A stretch of 22,299 nucleotides of DNA from positions 1 to 22,299 of the forward strand of contig JASLCD010000031.1 of the NCBI GenBank assembly GCA_030146295.1, read 5' to 3'. The stretch is from Chryseobacterium sp. Lineage in GTDB: Bacteria; Bacteroidota; Bacteroidia; Flavobacteriales; Weeksellaceae. A model generated the notes under the pieces. That model did not search any database. It was not told the origin of the DNA and saw nothing but the letters and a program-made list of their open reading frames with translations. A program made the translations under genes and the position numbers. Shown one piece after another: positions 1-8,308 of this stretch (position 1 is its first letter; each line of letters opens with the position of its first letter).

Positions 1-16
1 GATTATAGAAAATGAC

Positions 17-24
17 TATATTTG
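17..24 (+). promoter_or_regulatory. Candidate -7 promoter element and nearby inverted repeat
   Basis: TATATTTG fits the Bacteroidota -7 consensus TAnnTTTG and lies 34 bases before the start at 59. No good -33 TTTG is visible because the window begins here. Directly downstream, GTTGTT (24-29) and AACAAC (39-44) form an inverted repeat that could be an operator for the regulator encoded by the next gene. The function is inferred from position only. Confidence 0.4.
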
Positions 25-58
25 TTGTTGAAAAATAAAACAACCTAAATATTGTCAA

Positions 59-679
59 ATGAAGAAGCCTGCAGCAGATCGCATTCTGATGTTTTTAAAG
101 ATGAGAGGAGAGGCTACATCCCTTCTTATTGCTGAAGAATTGTCGATCACCAAAGAAGGGGCAAGAAAACATTTACTGAATCTTGCTCAGGAAGGATTGA
201 TCCGGTCTTCGGTGAAGAGCGAAGGGGTGGGGCGTCCCTCTACGTACTATATCCTTACTGAGAAAGGATTGGCTCAGTTTCCTGATACCCATGCAGATGT
301 AACGGTTCAGATTCTGAAGTCTGTGAAAAATCTTTTGGGTGAAAATGCATTGGAGTTATTAATCAGTGACCGTGAGAAAAATACTCATGAGCGGTACGAA
401 AAAGTACTTGCTAAGACAAAAACTTTGGAGCAACGCCTCGAATCTCTGGCAAAAATACGCAGTGAAGAAGGATATATGGCAGAATGGACAAAAGAAGGGA
501 AAGATTATTTTCTGATTGAAAACCATTGCCCGATATGTGCGGCGGCAACAGAATGCCAGGGGTTTTGCCGTGCTGAATTATCCAATTTTCAGTCGCTGAT
601 AGGGAAAGAATACAGGGTTGAAAGAGTAGATCATATTATTTCCGGCGGACAGCGTTGTGTTTATAAAATCAGCCAGTAA
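59..679 (+). CDS. SufR-like / ArsR-type winged-helix regulator with Cys cluster
   Basis: A 206-residue DNA-binding regulator of the COG2345 kind, the group that contains the Fe-S cluster repressor SufR. Residues 1-75 form a winged helix-turn-helix: recognition-helix region SITKEGARKHLLNLAQEGLI, then a wing with VGRPSTYY. A helical middle section (about 80-145) probably mediates dimerisation. The C-terminal part carries Cys157, Cys160, Cys166, Cys170 and Cys200; the CPIC and CQGFC spacing suits an Fe-S or other metal ligand set. Family knowledge says such proteins repress Fe-S biogenesis or stress genes when the cluster is bound. No suf genes are visible here, so the target is unknown. An inverted repeat just upstream may be an autoregulatory operator. 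The ATG at 59 gives a normal full-length protein. The HAD gene starts 20 bases downstream, which suggests one transcript. Confidence 0.8.
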   Translation: MKKPAADRILMFLKMRGEATSLLIAEELSITKEGARKHLLNLAQEGLIRSSVKSEGVGRPSTYYILTEKGLAQFPDTHADVTVQILKSVKNLLGENALELLISDREKNTHERYEKVLAKTKTLEQRLESLAKIRSEEGYMAEWTKEGKDYFLIENHCPICAAATECQGFCRAELSNFQSLIGKEYRVERVDHIISGGQRCVYKISQ

Positions 680-699
680 TTTAATTTATCATTCAAAAA

Positions 700-1347
700 A
701 TGGCCTTAAAAGCAGTAATATTTGATATGGATGGAGTCCTGATAGATTCAGAAAAATTCTGGACTCAGGCTGAGCTTGATGTATTTTCATCATATGGAGT
801 GCAGGTTACAGAAGATCTTGCGGCACAGACCAAATATATGACCACTCAGGAAGTGACCGAATTCTGGTATGAAAGATTTCCCTGGGAAAATCTCAACGTA
901 TCTGATCTGGAAAATAAAGTCGTTTCAAAAGTGATCGAGCTGATACAGGCCAAAGACTGTACAATGTCCGGGGTGCAGGAATTTATCAGACATCTTAAGA
1001 ATAAAGAATATAAAATAGGACTGGCAACCAATGCTCCTTTGCGTGTAGCACATATTGTTCTTGAAAAACTTCAGGTTCGTGATCTGTTTGATACCATTCA
1101 TTCATCTGAATTTGAAGCTCAGGGAAAACCTCATCCTGCAGTTTATCTTACCTCTGCAAAAAATCTGGGGGTTTCTCCTGAACACTGTATTGCTATTGAA
1201 GACAGCCATTCAGGGTTAAAAGCGGCAAAAGAAGCAGGAATGCAGACCATCGTTTTTACCAATGATGATGAAACCATCCATTCGGATCTTGCCGACTTTA
1301 AAATATTGAACTTTAGCAATGCTTTGCTGCCGGTGTTTGGTGAATAA
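700..1347 (+). CDS. hxpB: HAD-superfamily sugar-phosphate phosphatase (HxpB/beta-PGM-like)
   Basis: A 215-residue cytoplasmic HAD hydrolase with all four motifs: motif I FDMDGVLID, with nucleophile Asp9 and acid/base Asp11; motif II Thr110 in ATNAP; motif III Lys143 in GKPHP; motif IV IEDSHSG with Glu167 and Asp168 for Mg2+. The helical cap between motifs I and II (about residues 17-90) is the C1 type of the beta-phosphoglucomutase/YniC branch. These enzymes remove phosphate from hexose or hexitol phosphates or interconvert glucose phosphates. The closest fit from memory is hexitol/2-deoxyglucose-6-phosphatase HxpB (YniC), but the exact substrate cannot be read from sequence. It follows the SufR-like regulator by 20 bases and faces the sigma-factor gene convergently. 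Confidence 0.82.
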   Translation: MALKAVIFDMDGVLIDSEKFWTQAELDVFSSYGVQVTEDLAAQTKYMTTQEVTEFWYERFPWENLNVSDLENKVVSKVIELIQAKDCTMSGVQEFIRHLKNKEYKIGLATNAPLRVAHIVLEKLQVRDLFDTIHSSEFEAQGKPHPAVYLTSAKNLGVSPEHCIAIEDSHSGLKAAKEAGMQTIVFTNDDETIHSDLADFKILNFSNALLPVFGE

Positions 1348-1351
1348 GTTG

Positions 1352-1440
1352 ATCGTTAATAGTGAAAGGTAGATCCGCTTCGCTGTGAATTTCAATAAGT
1401 CTGTAAAAATTGGCCTTTGACTATGAAGTAAATTGACGAT
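1352..1440. repeat. Imperfect intergenic palindrome between convergent genes
   Basis: The gap between the HAD gene and the sigma gene folds on itself. Outer arms ATCGTTAAT (1352-1360) and ATTGACGAT (1432-1440) match at 8 of 9 positions. Inner arms 1359-1369 and 1414-1424 match at 10 of 11. The centre holds CCGCTTCGC. There is no clear T-tract, so it looks more like a dispersed palindromic (REP/MITE-like) element than a simple terminator, though it could end transcription in both directions. Confidence 0.5.
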
Positions 1441-1463
1441 TGACACAATCCCGCAACCCGTTC

Positions 1464-2090
1464 TCAATATCTCATCAAAATCTCCAGCAGCAGCAGAATA
1501 GAGACCAGCTTTTTCGACGACTGATATTCAGGATTCAGTTGTTCGCGGATTTCCCCCAAAGCTTTGCTTAATTTATTACTTACGGTCTTATTACTTATTC
1601 CCAGTGCCTCTGCAGTTTCATTAACAGACATGTTTTTCCTGATCCTCATATCATATACCTGCTGTTCCGTTGAAGGAAGCCGGGCAACTACCTCATCAAT
1701 CATCGATAATAAAGTGTTGATTTCATTTTCCTCAAGAATCTCAAAATAGTCTGTATCCGATATCTCAAATTCATTAGGGATGTCAAACTCATCAATACTC
1801 AGTGTGGGAGGTGCTTTTTTATAGCTGTTGTAAAAATCAAGGATGCGGTAATGAAGATGGCGGAGAAGGTAGCCTTTTGCACTTTCAGAATCATCAGTTT
1901 GTATGGTGTCTGTATTCTCAAGAATCTTTATCCATAGGTTCTGAAGGATTTCTTCAGCGATTTCCTTATCCCGGGTCCGTACAAAGACAAAGCTATATAG
2001 ACTATCCCAGTATCGGTCATACAGCAGCATAAATGCAGGGCGGTCACCTGATTTTATTTTCTTTAATAATGTATAGTCTGTTGGGCTCAT
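1464..2090 (-). CDS. ECF-type RNA polymerase sigma factor (FecI-like)
   Basis: A 208-residue sigma-70-family factor of the extracytoplasmic function group. Sigma region 2 covers about residues 18-90, with LYDRYWDSLYSFVFVRTRD and then EIAEEILQNLWIKILEN. Region 4 covers about residues 130-185: LPSTEQQVYDMRIRKNMSVN and the HTH ETAEALGISNKTVSNKLSKA. The C-terminus has a short hydrophobic tail (LVSILLLLEIL), which is common in Bacteroidetes FecI-like factors. It diverges from a fecR gene that leads a TonB receptor bearing an STN signalling domain, so it is probably the output of that cell-surface signalling pathway. Most such modules have sigma and fecR in tandem on one strand; the divergent arrangement here would separate sigma expression from fecR and receptor expression. 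Confidence 0.88.
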   Translation of the reverse strand: MSPTDYTLLKKIKSGDRPAFMLLYDRYWDSLYSFVFVRTRDKEIAEEILQNLWIKILENTDTIQTDDSESAKGYLLRHLHYRILDFYNSYKKAPPTLSIDEFDIPNEFEISDTDYFEILEENEINTLLSMIDEVVARLPSTEQQVYDMRIRKNMSVNETAEALGISNKTVSNKLSKALGEIREQLNPEYQSSKKLVSILLLLEILMRY

Positions 2091-2100
2091 ATTGTTGTCA

Positions 2101-2108
2101 CAAAATTA
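2101..2108 (-). promoter_or_regulatory. Candidate -7 element for the sigma-factor gene
   Basis: Read on the minus strand the bases are TAATTTTG, a full match to TAnnTTTG. It ends 10 bases from the sigma start codon, which implies a very short or absent 5' leader. No convincing -33 TTTG is visible upstream. The same octamer lies before the phytase-operon receptor at 22152-22159. Confidence 0.4.
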
Positions 2109-2320
2109 CCTAAAGGAAAATTAACTTTTTGTGAACTTTGGGTGTGGTAAGATTAAATATTTCTGAAAAAAGAGGTCGAAATAGGATGTAAATGTTGGCT
2201 AAATGTGAAAAATGATGAAAATTATTAACAATTCGCTCATAATGTGAATATAATATTAAGAATGCCCTGGGGAAGTTTTTCATTTTCATAGTCTTATAGA
2301 TAGAAGTATCTGTGAATACA

Positions 2321-3289
2321 ATGAAAGACTTTATGAAAAAACGTTTAACATATAAAAATATTGAAGCCTTTGTTTTCAGACTTTGGGAACGGGAAGTTTC
2401 TGGAGAACCAATTTCTGAAAAGGAAAATGAACTTTTAACAAAATGGAAAATTCAGACTGAAAAAGATCTGGATACTGTTCATAGGAAAGAATCCCGAGAA
2501 AGGGTGCTATCCGGACTGGAACATTATTTTACCCAGACAGATATTATTTCTATACATTCTGCAAAAAGGTTTAAAGCGAACCTATATAAAATGGCAGCAG
2601 CTATTATTCTGCTTTTGTCGTTGGGAGGAATTTTTACCTATACCATGTTCATTAGGCCTGATGTGTATCTCGCAAAATCAGAAAACCGTATTGTTCATCT
2701 TGAAGACGGATCTGTAGTTACTCTTTTACCAGGTGCCGAACTTACCGTAGCAAAATCATTTCCTGCCTCTACCAGAGTGGTGGATTTAAAAGGAGATGCT
2801 GTTTTCTCTGTGGCTAAGTCAAAGATACATCCTTTTGTAGTGCGCGCTGATGGTTTCAGTACTAAAGTATTGGGAACCATCTTTAAAATCTCACAGTCAG
2901 GAAAGAAAAAAGCAGTTGATCTTTACGAAGGGAAGGTGGCTGTATCTTCTCCAGGAGTTCCGGTTTCTTTCCTTAAGCCAAACCAGAAATGGACGAATTT
3001 CGGAATTGCGCATACTACAGCAGTTATTTCGATAAATCCGGTGAAAAATACAGCAAAGAAAGTTTCTGTAATACTGTCTTTAAGCTTTAACGATGTTCCC
3101 TTAAAAGAAGTAGTAACTGTTCTCGAGAGTAACTATAACACCAAGGTACTGTATCCTAAAGATGCTGAAGATAAAAAGATTACTGCAGACTTTACCGGAG
3201 GTACAGTCGGAGAAAATATTGAATCGCTGGCTTTCATTCTGGGATTGGAAGTACAGAAAAAAGAAAACACCTATATCCTTAAGAAATAA
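2321..3289 (+). CDS. FecR-family anti-sigma factor
   Basis: An inner-membrane anti-sigma/sigma-regulator of the FecR family, 322 residues from the ATG at 2321. An in-frame GTG at 2312 and an ATG at 2333 are alternative starts, and no ribosome binding site decides between them. The N-terminal cytoplasmic part (about 1-88) should hold the sigma factor. One membrane helix covers about 91-112 (MAAAIILLLSLGGIFTYTMF). The periplasmic FecR domain follows, with IVHLEDGSVVTLLPGAEL, the DLKGDAVFSV stretch and FSTKVLGTIFKI. The last 75 residues (from LSFNDVPLKEVVTVLE) resemble the DUF4974/STN-like C-terminal domain usual in Bacteroidetes FecR proteins. It diverges from the sigma gene and is followed 51 bases later by the STN-bearing receptor, so it should relay the receptor's ligand signal to the sigma factor. 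Confidence 0.9.
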   Translation: MKDFMKKRLTYKNIEAFVFRLWEREVSGEPISEKENELLTKWKIQTEKDLDTVHRKESRERVLSGLEHYFTQTDIISIHSAKRFKANLYKMAAAIILLLSLGGIFTYTMFIRPDVYLAKSENRIVHLEDGSVVTLLPGAELTVAKSFPASTRVVDLKGDAVFSVAKSKIHPFVVRADGFSTKVLGTIFKISQSGKKKAVDLYEGKVAVSSPGVPVSFLKPNQKWTNFGIAHTTAVISINPVKNTAKKVSVILSLSFNDVPLKEVVTVLESNYNTKVLYPKDAEDKKITADFTGGTVGENIESLAFILGLEVQKKENTYILKK

Positions 3290-3340
3290 AAAACTACTCA
3301 AAAAAAATTAAATAATCATAATCAAGAGAACACTTTAAGT

Positions 3341-6300
3341 ATGAAAAGTTTGAAATGTGGGATTACCATAGCAGCCTTATTTTTTACTGTAGCCGCAGAA
3401 GCACAGGAGCTGGTTCAGAAAGTAACATTTTCTGTACCTGCCAACAGACCGTTGATTGAAGTTTTGGAGGAATTTGCCGGGAAAACAGGAATGAGACTGG
3501 CTTATTCAAAGGTAGATATTAAAGAGCTGAAGGTAAAAGGAGTAAAATGCGAAAACACTTCTGTTAACAATTGTCTGAAGGATATTACCAATGGGCTGCC
3601 TGTAATATTCCGCCTGCATGGTGATCTTATTTCGATAAAATATGAAAGTTCCAACATTTCAATACCGGGAAACGGACGTATCTCCGGTAAAATAGTAGAT
3701 GAGGTAGGAAACCCCATTACCGGAGCAGAAATTAATATAGCTCAGAAAACTGTAGTAACAGATAATAACGGAGATTTTACAGTAGATTTTCCTTCAGGAA
3801 CCTATAATCTTACCATAAAAGCTCCAAAATACAATACGCTGAGAGTTGAAAAACTATCCGTTATCAATAAAGAAACCAGCTCTGTTTCATTTGCTCTGAA
3901 CAAAGCGTCCGATAAAATCACAGATATTAAAGAAGTTGTGATTACCGCAGCCCGTAAAGCAGATACACAGGCTGGACTTCTTGCCCAACAGAAGAAAGCA
4001 GCACAGATGAGTGACGGTATCTCAGCAGAACAGATTTCTAAAACTCCGGACAGCGACGTAGGAGGAACTCTGAAAAGAGTAACGGGAATTACCACTATTG
4101 ATAACAAATATGTAGTTGTAAGATCTATGGGGGAACGATGGAACACGGCAGCCATGGACGGAATAAACCTTCCCAGTACGGAAGCCTATAATCAGAATTT
4201 CTCATTCGATATCATTCCTACAGCCATGGTGGAGAGCGTAGTCGTGAGTAAATCTGCAACACCGGATATGAATGCCAGCTTTGCAGGTGGCTATGTGGAA
4301 GTGAGAACCAAAGATATTCCCAATGAAAATTTTACAACGGTAACAATGGGTACTTCCTATAACGACCAGTCAGCATTTAAAGAGTTCCTGACACGCAAGC
4401 GGGGAAAGTATGATTATTTCGGATATGATGACGGAACAAGGGATTTTCCCAAGGGACTTGAAGCTGTGAATTGGACGGATCCGAAATTTTTTGAACAGTC
4501 CAGACAGTTTACCAATGACAATTTCAGCACCTATAAAACAAGAGGTGATATGGGATCTAATATACAACTGGCATTAGGAAGAACATATGCCCTTAAAAAC
4601 AATAACAAATGGGGATTTGCCGGAGCATTTGTCATCAGAAATGAACAAAATAAACTGGATATAGACCATACAGGAAGAGGAAACTGGCTGGATACTACGG
4701 GAATGCCGGATGCCAACGGACAGATCCCGTTTTACAACTTCAAAAACAGCGGAGCTTCCTATAATTATAATTCTACGCTGGCAGGAATGCTTAATTTCGG
4801 CTTCCAGCTGGGGAAAAACAGGATCTCATTCCGTAATTCCTATACCCATATTTTTGATAATACCTTGACAAGAGTCACCGGGTGGAATGAATACTCAACC
4901 GGGAGCGGAATGGCTGCCAATGCAGAATTGGCCTACAACTATTTTTATAACGGAATCATTCCCAATAATGATCCGGCTCAGATCAAAACATTAGACAGAC
5001 CTTACACCGATAATACCAATTATCCGATTTTTCAAACGCTTTTGCAGAATAAACTGGAGGGCAGTCATAAGATCGGTAATACAGAAATCAACTGGTTTGC
5101 AGCCCGCACAGGAGTAGCTTCCGATACCAAAGATTATACCCAGTACATCACCAGGTATGATTTTATTGGAAACGAAATTTTAGCTTTTCATAAGATCTAT
5201 AACTCAGGTGCTGATTTCTACAGAGGGTATATTGAAAACAGAGAAACAGATTATAACTATGGCGCGTCCGTGAAATGGAATATGGACGCAGGAAGTTTAA
5301 AAAATACAATAAAGACAGGGTATGCAGGAGCAATAAAAAACAATACCAACCAACAACAGAAGTTTTTCCTTCGTGTTGACGAAAACCGGGACGTTCCAGG
5401 CAGTGAGAAGAATTATTTGACGATGTATGGTTCTCTTGCTGATTGGTTTGATGGTTCCCATTATGTTCCGGGTGGTATTGGCTGGGAAACCAGAGGTCTT
5501 TATAAAAATGATAAGTATGAAGGTGAAGTCAATCAGCATGCAGTATATGTAATGTTTGACAATCGTTGGAATAAATTAAGACTTGTCTGGGGAATGCGTG
5601 CAGAATATTTTAAATATGATATGATTTCTCAGCAGCTGGATCCTTCCGATTCAAAATATATTATGAGAACTGCGGTAGAGGATAAGCCATGGCAATGGAT
5701 GCCATCAGCGAATTTTACATATAGCCCTACGAATAAAATCAACCTGAGACTGGCGTATAATAAATCGGTAATCCGTCCTCAGTTTAATGAAAGAACAGGG
5801 CTGCCTTACTTTGATCCCATTGCGAATGGCTTGATTTATAACACGGAAATGACTTCCTCAGTGATCAATAATTATGATTTCAAGTTTGAATGGTTTCCAG
5901 GGCTGGGAGAAATATTTTCTGCTGGATTGTATTACAAAAATATAGACAGACCTATTGAGCGGGAAGGTCATATTTCCAGTGAAGGAAATTTGTTTCTGTA
6001 TAACGGGAATTCAAAAAATGCAAAGCTGATAGGAGTGGAAGCCGAAGTGAGAAAAAGTTTAGGTTTTATTGCAGACGGAACTTTTCTGGAAAAGCTTTTT
6101 ATAAGCGGAAACTTTACCTATAACCATACAAAAGTAATTGCCTTTAAAGATCTGTACAAAACAGGTGATAATGATGAAACCTATGAAGTGAAACGACCGC
6201 TTTACGGACAGACGCCCTACGCCTACAACCTGGGATTGATCTATGACGGAAGCCGTCTGGGACTAAGTTTTTTGTATAACGCAAAAGGAGATCAATACAT

Positions 6301-6628
6301 CACGGTAGGATATGCTTACAAAGGAGAGGAAATCCAGCGTCCTTATGCTGTAGCTGATGCCCAGATCTCTTATAAATTCCTTCGTAACAGAAACTTTGAA
6401 GTGAAATTTAATGTAAGAAACCTCTTCAACAGAGTAAAAGAATATTATAACAACTTCAATTCTTATCTGGCCGCAAAAGATGGAGGAGGAAGTAATGTGG
6501 GTACAGAAAGAGAAGGCTGGGAGCTGCTTCCGGGAGCAACAGACAGATATGATAAAAATATTGACAAGATTATGTTCCGGGCTTACAGCGGAAGAATGTT
6601 CAGCTTAAGCGTGAATTATACTTTTTAA
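3341..6628 (+). CDS. TonB-dependent outer-membrane receptor with STN signalling domain
   Basis: A 1095-residue outer-membrane transporter/transducer. It starts with a signal peptide (about 1-21, ending AEA-QE). An STN domain follows at about 27-101 (VPANRPLIEVLEEFAGKTGM), the part that contacts FecR in cell-surface signalling. A carboxypeptidase-regulatory-like beta-sandwich spans about 112-192 (GRISGKIVDEVGNPITGAEI). The plug lies at about 205-325, with ISAEQISKTPDSDVGGTLKR, VVRSMGERWNTAAMDGINLP and GGYVEVRTKD. The rest is a 22-strand-type barrel ending in the aromatic C-terminus FSLSVNYTF. The STN domain and the upstream sigma/fecR pair support ligand-induced self-regulation. No SusD follows, so a polysaccharide role is less likely than a chelated metal, peptide or other small ligand. 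The substrate cannot be read from the sequence. Confidence 0.92.
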   Translation: MKSLKCGITIAALFFTVAAEAQELVQKVTFSVPANRPLIEVLEEFAGKTGMRLAYSKVDIKELKVKGVKCENTSVNNCLKDITNGLPVIFRLHGDLISIKYESSNISIPGNGRISGKIVDEVGNPITGAEINIAQKTVVTDNNGDFTVDFPSGTYNLTIKAPKYNTLRVEKLSVINKETSSVSFALNKASDKITDIKEVVITAARKADTQAGLLAQQKKAAQMSDGISAEQISKTPDSDVGGTLKRVTGITTIDNKYVVVRSMGERWNTAAMDGINLPSTEAYNQNFSFDIIPTAMVESVVVSKSATPDMNASFAGGYVEVRTKDIPNENFTTVTMGTSYNDQSAFKEFLTRKRGKYDYFGYDDGTRDFPKGLEAVNWTDPKFFEQSRQFTNDNFSTYKTRGDMGSNIQLALGRTYALKNNNKWGFAGAFVIRNEQNKLDIDHTGRGNWLDTTGMPDANGQIPFYNFKNSGASYNYNSTLAGMLNFGFQLGKNRISFRNSYTHIFDNTLTRVTGWNEYSTGSGMAANAELAYNYFYNGIIPNNDPAQIKTLDRPYTDNTNYPIFQTLLQNKLEGSHKIGNTEINWFAARTGVASDTKDYTQYITRYDFIGNEILAFHKIYNSGADFYRGYIENRETDYNYGASVKWNMDAGSLKNTIKTGYAGAIKNNTNQQQKFFLRVDENRDVPGSEKNYLTMYGSLADWFDGSHYVPGGIGWETRGLYKNDKYEGEVNQHAVYVMFDNRWNKLRLVWGMRAEYFKYDMISQQLDPSDSKYIMRTAVEDKPWQWMPSANFTYSPTNKINLRLAYNKSVIRPQFNERTGLPYFDPIANGLIYNTEMTSSVINNYDFKFEWFPGLGEIFSAGLYYKNIDRPIEREGHISSEGNLFLYNGNSKNAKLIGVEAEVRKSLGFIADGTFLEKLFISGNFTYNHTKVIAFKDLYKTGDNDETYEVKRPLYGQTPYAYNLGLIYDGSRLGLSFLYNAKGDQYITVGYAYKGEEIQRPYAVADAQISYKFLRNRNFEVKFNVRNLFNRVKEYYNNFNSYLAAKDGGGSNVGTEREGWELLPGATDRYDKNIDKIMFRAYSGRMFSLSVNYTF

Positions 6629-6940
6629 AAAATAAATGCACCCAACACAATACTATAAAAAAGAGCTCAGAATAGCAGCGTACAGGTTTCGGTAACCTGA
6701 TCAAAACTGGAAAAATACTGATGAAGCGCACAGCAGTACCAGCTCAGAAAAAACCGGGCGTTAATGTCTTTTCCCAGGTATTAACGGTTTCTATGGGAAC
6801 TTCCCCAATGCAGCTCCTCCTGCAGTGATGGATGAATTCTAAAAACCAAATCGAAGGAATAGAGAGGCAGATATTCCTGAATATTAAAAAACTGATCTGG
6901 TATAAAATAACACGACCGGATTTTATTAAAAATTATAACA
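6629..6940. other. 312-base gap without an intact gene; possible decayed coding stretch
   Basis: Between the receptor and the beta-helix lipoprotein there is no intact recognisable gene. It contains a small hairpin (CAGGTT 6683-6688 with AACCTG 6694-6699) without a T-tract. Two short overlapping reading frames look protein-like. Frame A runs from the ATG at 6721 to a TGA at 6828 (35 codons, including KPGVNVFSQ). Frame B runs 6765-6843 and reads FPGINGFYGNFPNAAPPAV then MDEF-stop. Joining A to B near 6770 with a one-base shift would give one continuous sequence, as expected of a gene remnant. The product is not recognised. Confidence 0.4.
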
Positions 6941-8233
6941 ATGAAAAGACTAACTCTAATTGCAGTGGCAGCATTATCTCTTACAGCTTGTCAACACGAT
7001 CAACTGGCGGATTCATCATCTCCATTCGAAATGAAATCTACTTCTGCTGAGTACCTTACAGCTTCGGCTCTTCCGGTAACCAGCGTAAGTGGTGCTATTA
7101 CTACAAATACTACATGGAGCGGTGTAGTTGAATTAGATGGAGTTGTAACCGTAAAAAATGGTGCTACACTAACAATCCAGCCGGGTACATTCATTAAAGC
7201 TAAGCCAAACACAAGCAATACTGCTACAGGAGTTTTGGTAATTGCTAAAACAGGAAAAATCAACGCAGCAGGTACTGAAGCACAGCCAATCATCTTCACA
7301 AGCTACAAATTGTTGGACGGAAATGAAGATACAACTGCGGCTCCTGGTGATTTCGGAGGAGTTATCATACTAGGAGATGCTCCTACCAACACTCCATTCA
7401 CAAAAACGATTGAAGGATTATCTGGTCCTGATTTCTATTACGGAGGTACCAATGCTTCTCACAACGGTGGAACATTGAAGTATGTACGTATTGAATTTGC
7501 AGGATATGATCTTTTGGCTCCCAACTCAGGAAACGAAATCAACGGTCTTACTTTAGGAGGAGTAGGAAACGGAACTACTTTGGATCATATTCAGGTATCT
7601 TTCGGAAAAGATGACTCTTTTGAATTCTTCGGAGGTACTGTAAACGCTTCAAACCTTGTTTCTTTCGCTGCGGATGATGATAACTTCGATTTCGATAACG
7701 GATATACAGGAACTATTACTTGTGCTCTTGCTTTGGCAGATTACAACTCTACACACAGTCTTAGCGGATCAAGCCCGGATTCTAACGGTATCGAGCTTGA
7801 TAACAACGCTGACGGTTCTTCTACATCATTGTTGACTCACCCGGTGATCAACAACCTTACGATCATCGGAACTAAAAACTCTACTCAGGGTGCTTTGTAC
7901 GAAAATGGAATCCACATCAGAAGACACGGAAGATTAACATTAAATAACGCTGTTGTTACAGGTTATCCAGTGGGAATCAAAGTAGAAGGTACAGGTTCTG
8001 AACTTTCTTCAGCTTCAGCATACAACACCATCCAGATCCACGGATTTACTACTTCAGTTACAGGTACAGGAACAGCAGGAATCCCTGCAGCAAACCTATT
8101 GACTGGTACTCCTGCATCTCTATGGGGGATGAGCCAGCCTTTCTTCAACGAAGGTGGTTGGAATGTATCTCCAAGAAACTGTGGAAACTTCCAGGGACTT
8201 TGGACAAAATACAATTTCTCCATTGTAGAATAA
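6941..8233 (+). CDS. Surface lipoprotein, predicted parallel beta-helix
   Basis: A 430-residue lipoprotein. The signal peptide ends in LSLTAC, making Cys17 the lipidated residue, and the following QHDQ has the polar/acidic look that can favour surface exposure in this phylum. After about residue 50 the chain is rich in repeated short beta segments with G, N and T at turns, for example GVVTVKNGATLTIQPGTF, GGTLKYVRIEFAGYD, NGLTLGGVGNGTTLDHIQV and FEFFGGTVNASNLVSFAADD. This pattern fits a right-handed parallel beta-helix. The acidic DDDNFDFDNGYTG segment could bind Ca2+ or another metal. Similar proteins in Flavobacteriia often follow TonB receptors; none known to me has a firm function. Its place after an STN receptor suggests a surface-exposed substrate-capture partner. 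A strong hairpin directly downstream should reduce read-through. Confidence 0.75.
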   Translation: MKRLTLIAVAALSLTACQHDQLADSSSPFEMKSTSAEYLTASALPVTSVSGAITTNTTWSGVVELDGVVTVKNGATLTIQPGTFIKAKPNTSNTATGVLVIAKTGKINAAGTEAQPIIFTSYKLLDGNEDTTAAPGDFGGVIILGDAPTNTPFTKTIEGLSGPDFYYGGTNASHNGGTLKYVRIEFAGYDLLAPNSGNEINGLTLGGVGNGTTLDHIQVSFGKDDSFEFFGGTVNASNLVSFAADDDNFDFDNGYTGTITCALALADYNSTHSLSGSSPDSNGIELDNNADGSSTSLLTHPVINNLTIIGTKNSTQGALYENGIHIRRHGRLTLNNAVVTGYPVGIKVEGTGSELSSASAYNTIQIHGFTTSVTGTGTAGIPAANLLTGTPASLWGMSQPFFNEGGWNVSPRNCGNFQGLWTKYNFSIVE

Positions 8234-8245
8234 TAAAAAACTTTA

Positions 8246-8282
8246 AAAAGCAGGGAACAGCACATGCTGATTCCTTGCTTTT
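8246..8282 (+). terminator. Long hairpin terminator/attenuator
   Basis: AAAAGCAGGGAA (8246-8257) pairs with TTCCTTGCTTTT (8271-8282) with one G-U pair. Inside it CAGCA (8258-8262) pairs with TGCTG (8265-8269), making a near-continuous stem of about 16 bp. The descending arm ends in TTTT. It lies 13 bases after the lipoprotein stop and 26 bases before the next start, so it probably lowers rather than abolishes transcription into the T9SS gene. Confidence 0.75.
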
Positions 8283-8308
8283 ACTTCAAAATTTTAATAA
8301 TCAGTATT

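Noticed and set aside
1216..1467. 83-codon minus-strand frame after the sigma gene
   Set aside because: It overlaps the 3' end of the HAD gene and the palindromic gap; no domain or start signal supports it.
3341..6628. SusC-type glycan receptor
   Set aside because: No SusD gene follows and no carbohydrate-active enzymes are nearby; the STN domain and sigma/FecR pair support a signalling TonB receptor of unknown ligand instead.
6832..7050. 72-codon plus-strand frame
   Set aside because: It overlaps the lipoprotein start in another frame and its second half is a shadow of that gene's signal peptide region.
8264..8308. Upstream extension of the T9SS protein start
   Set aside because: The extra 15 residues precede a perfect signal peptide at the ATG 8309 and overlap the terminator hairpin of the previous gene.
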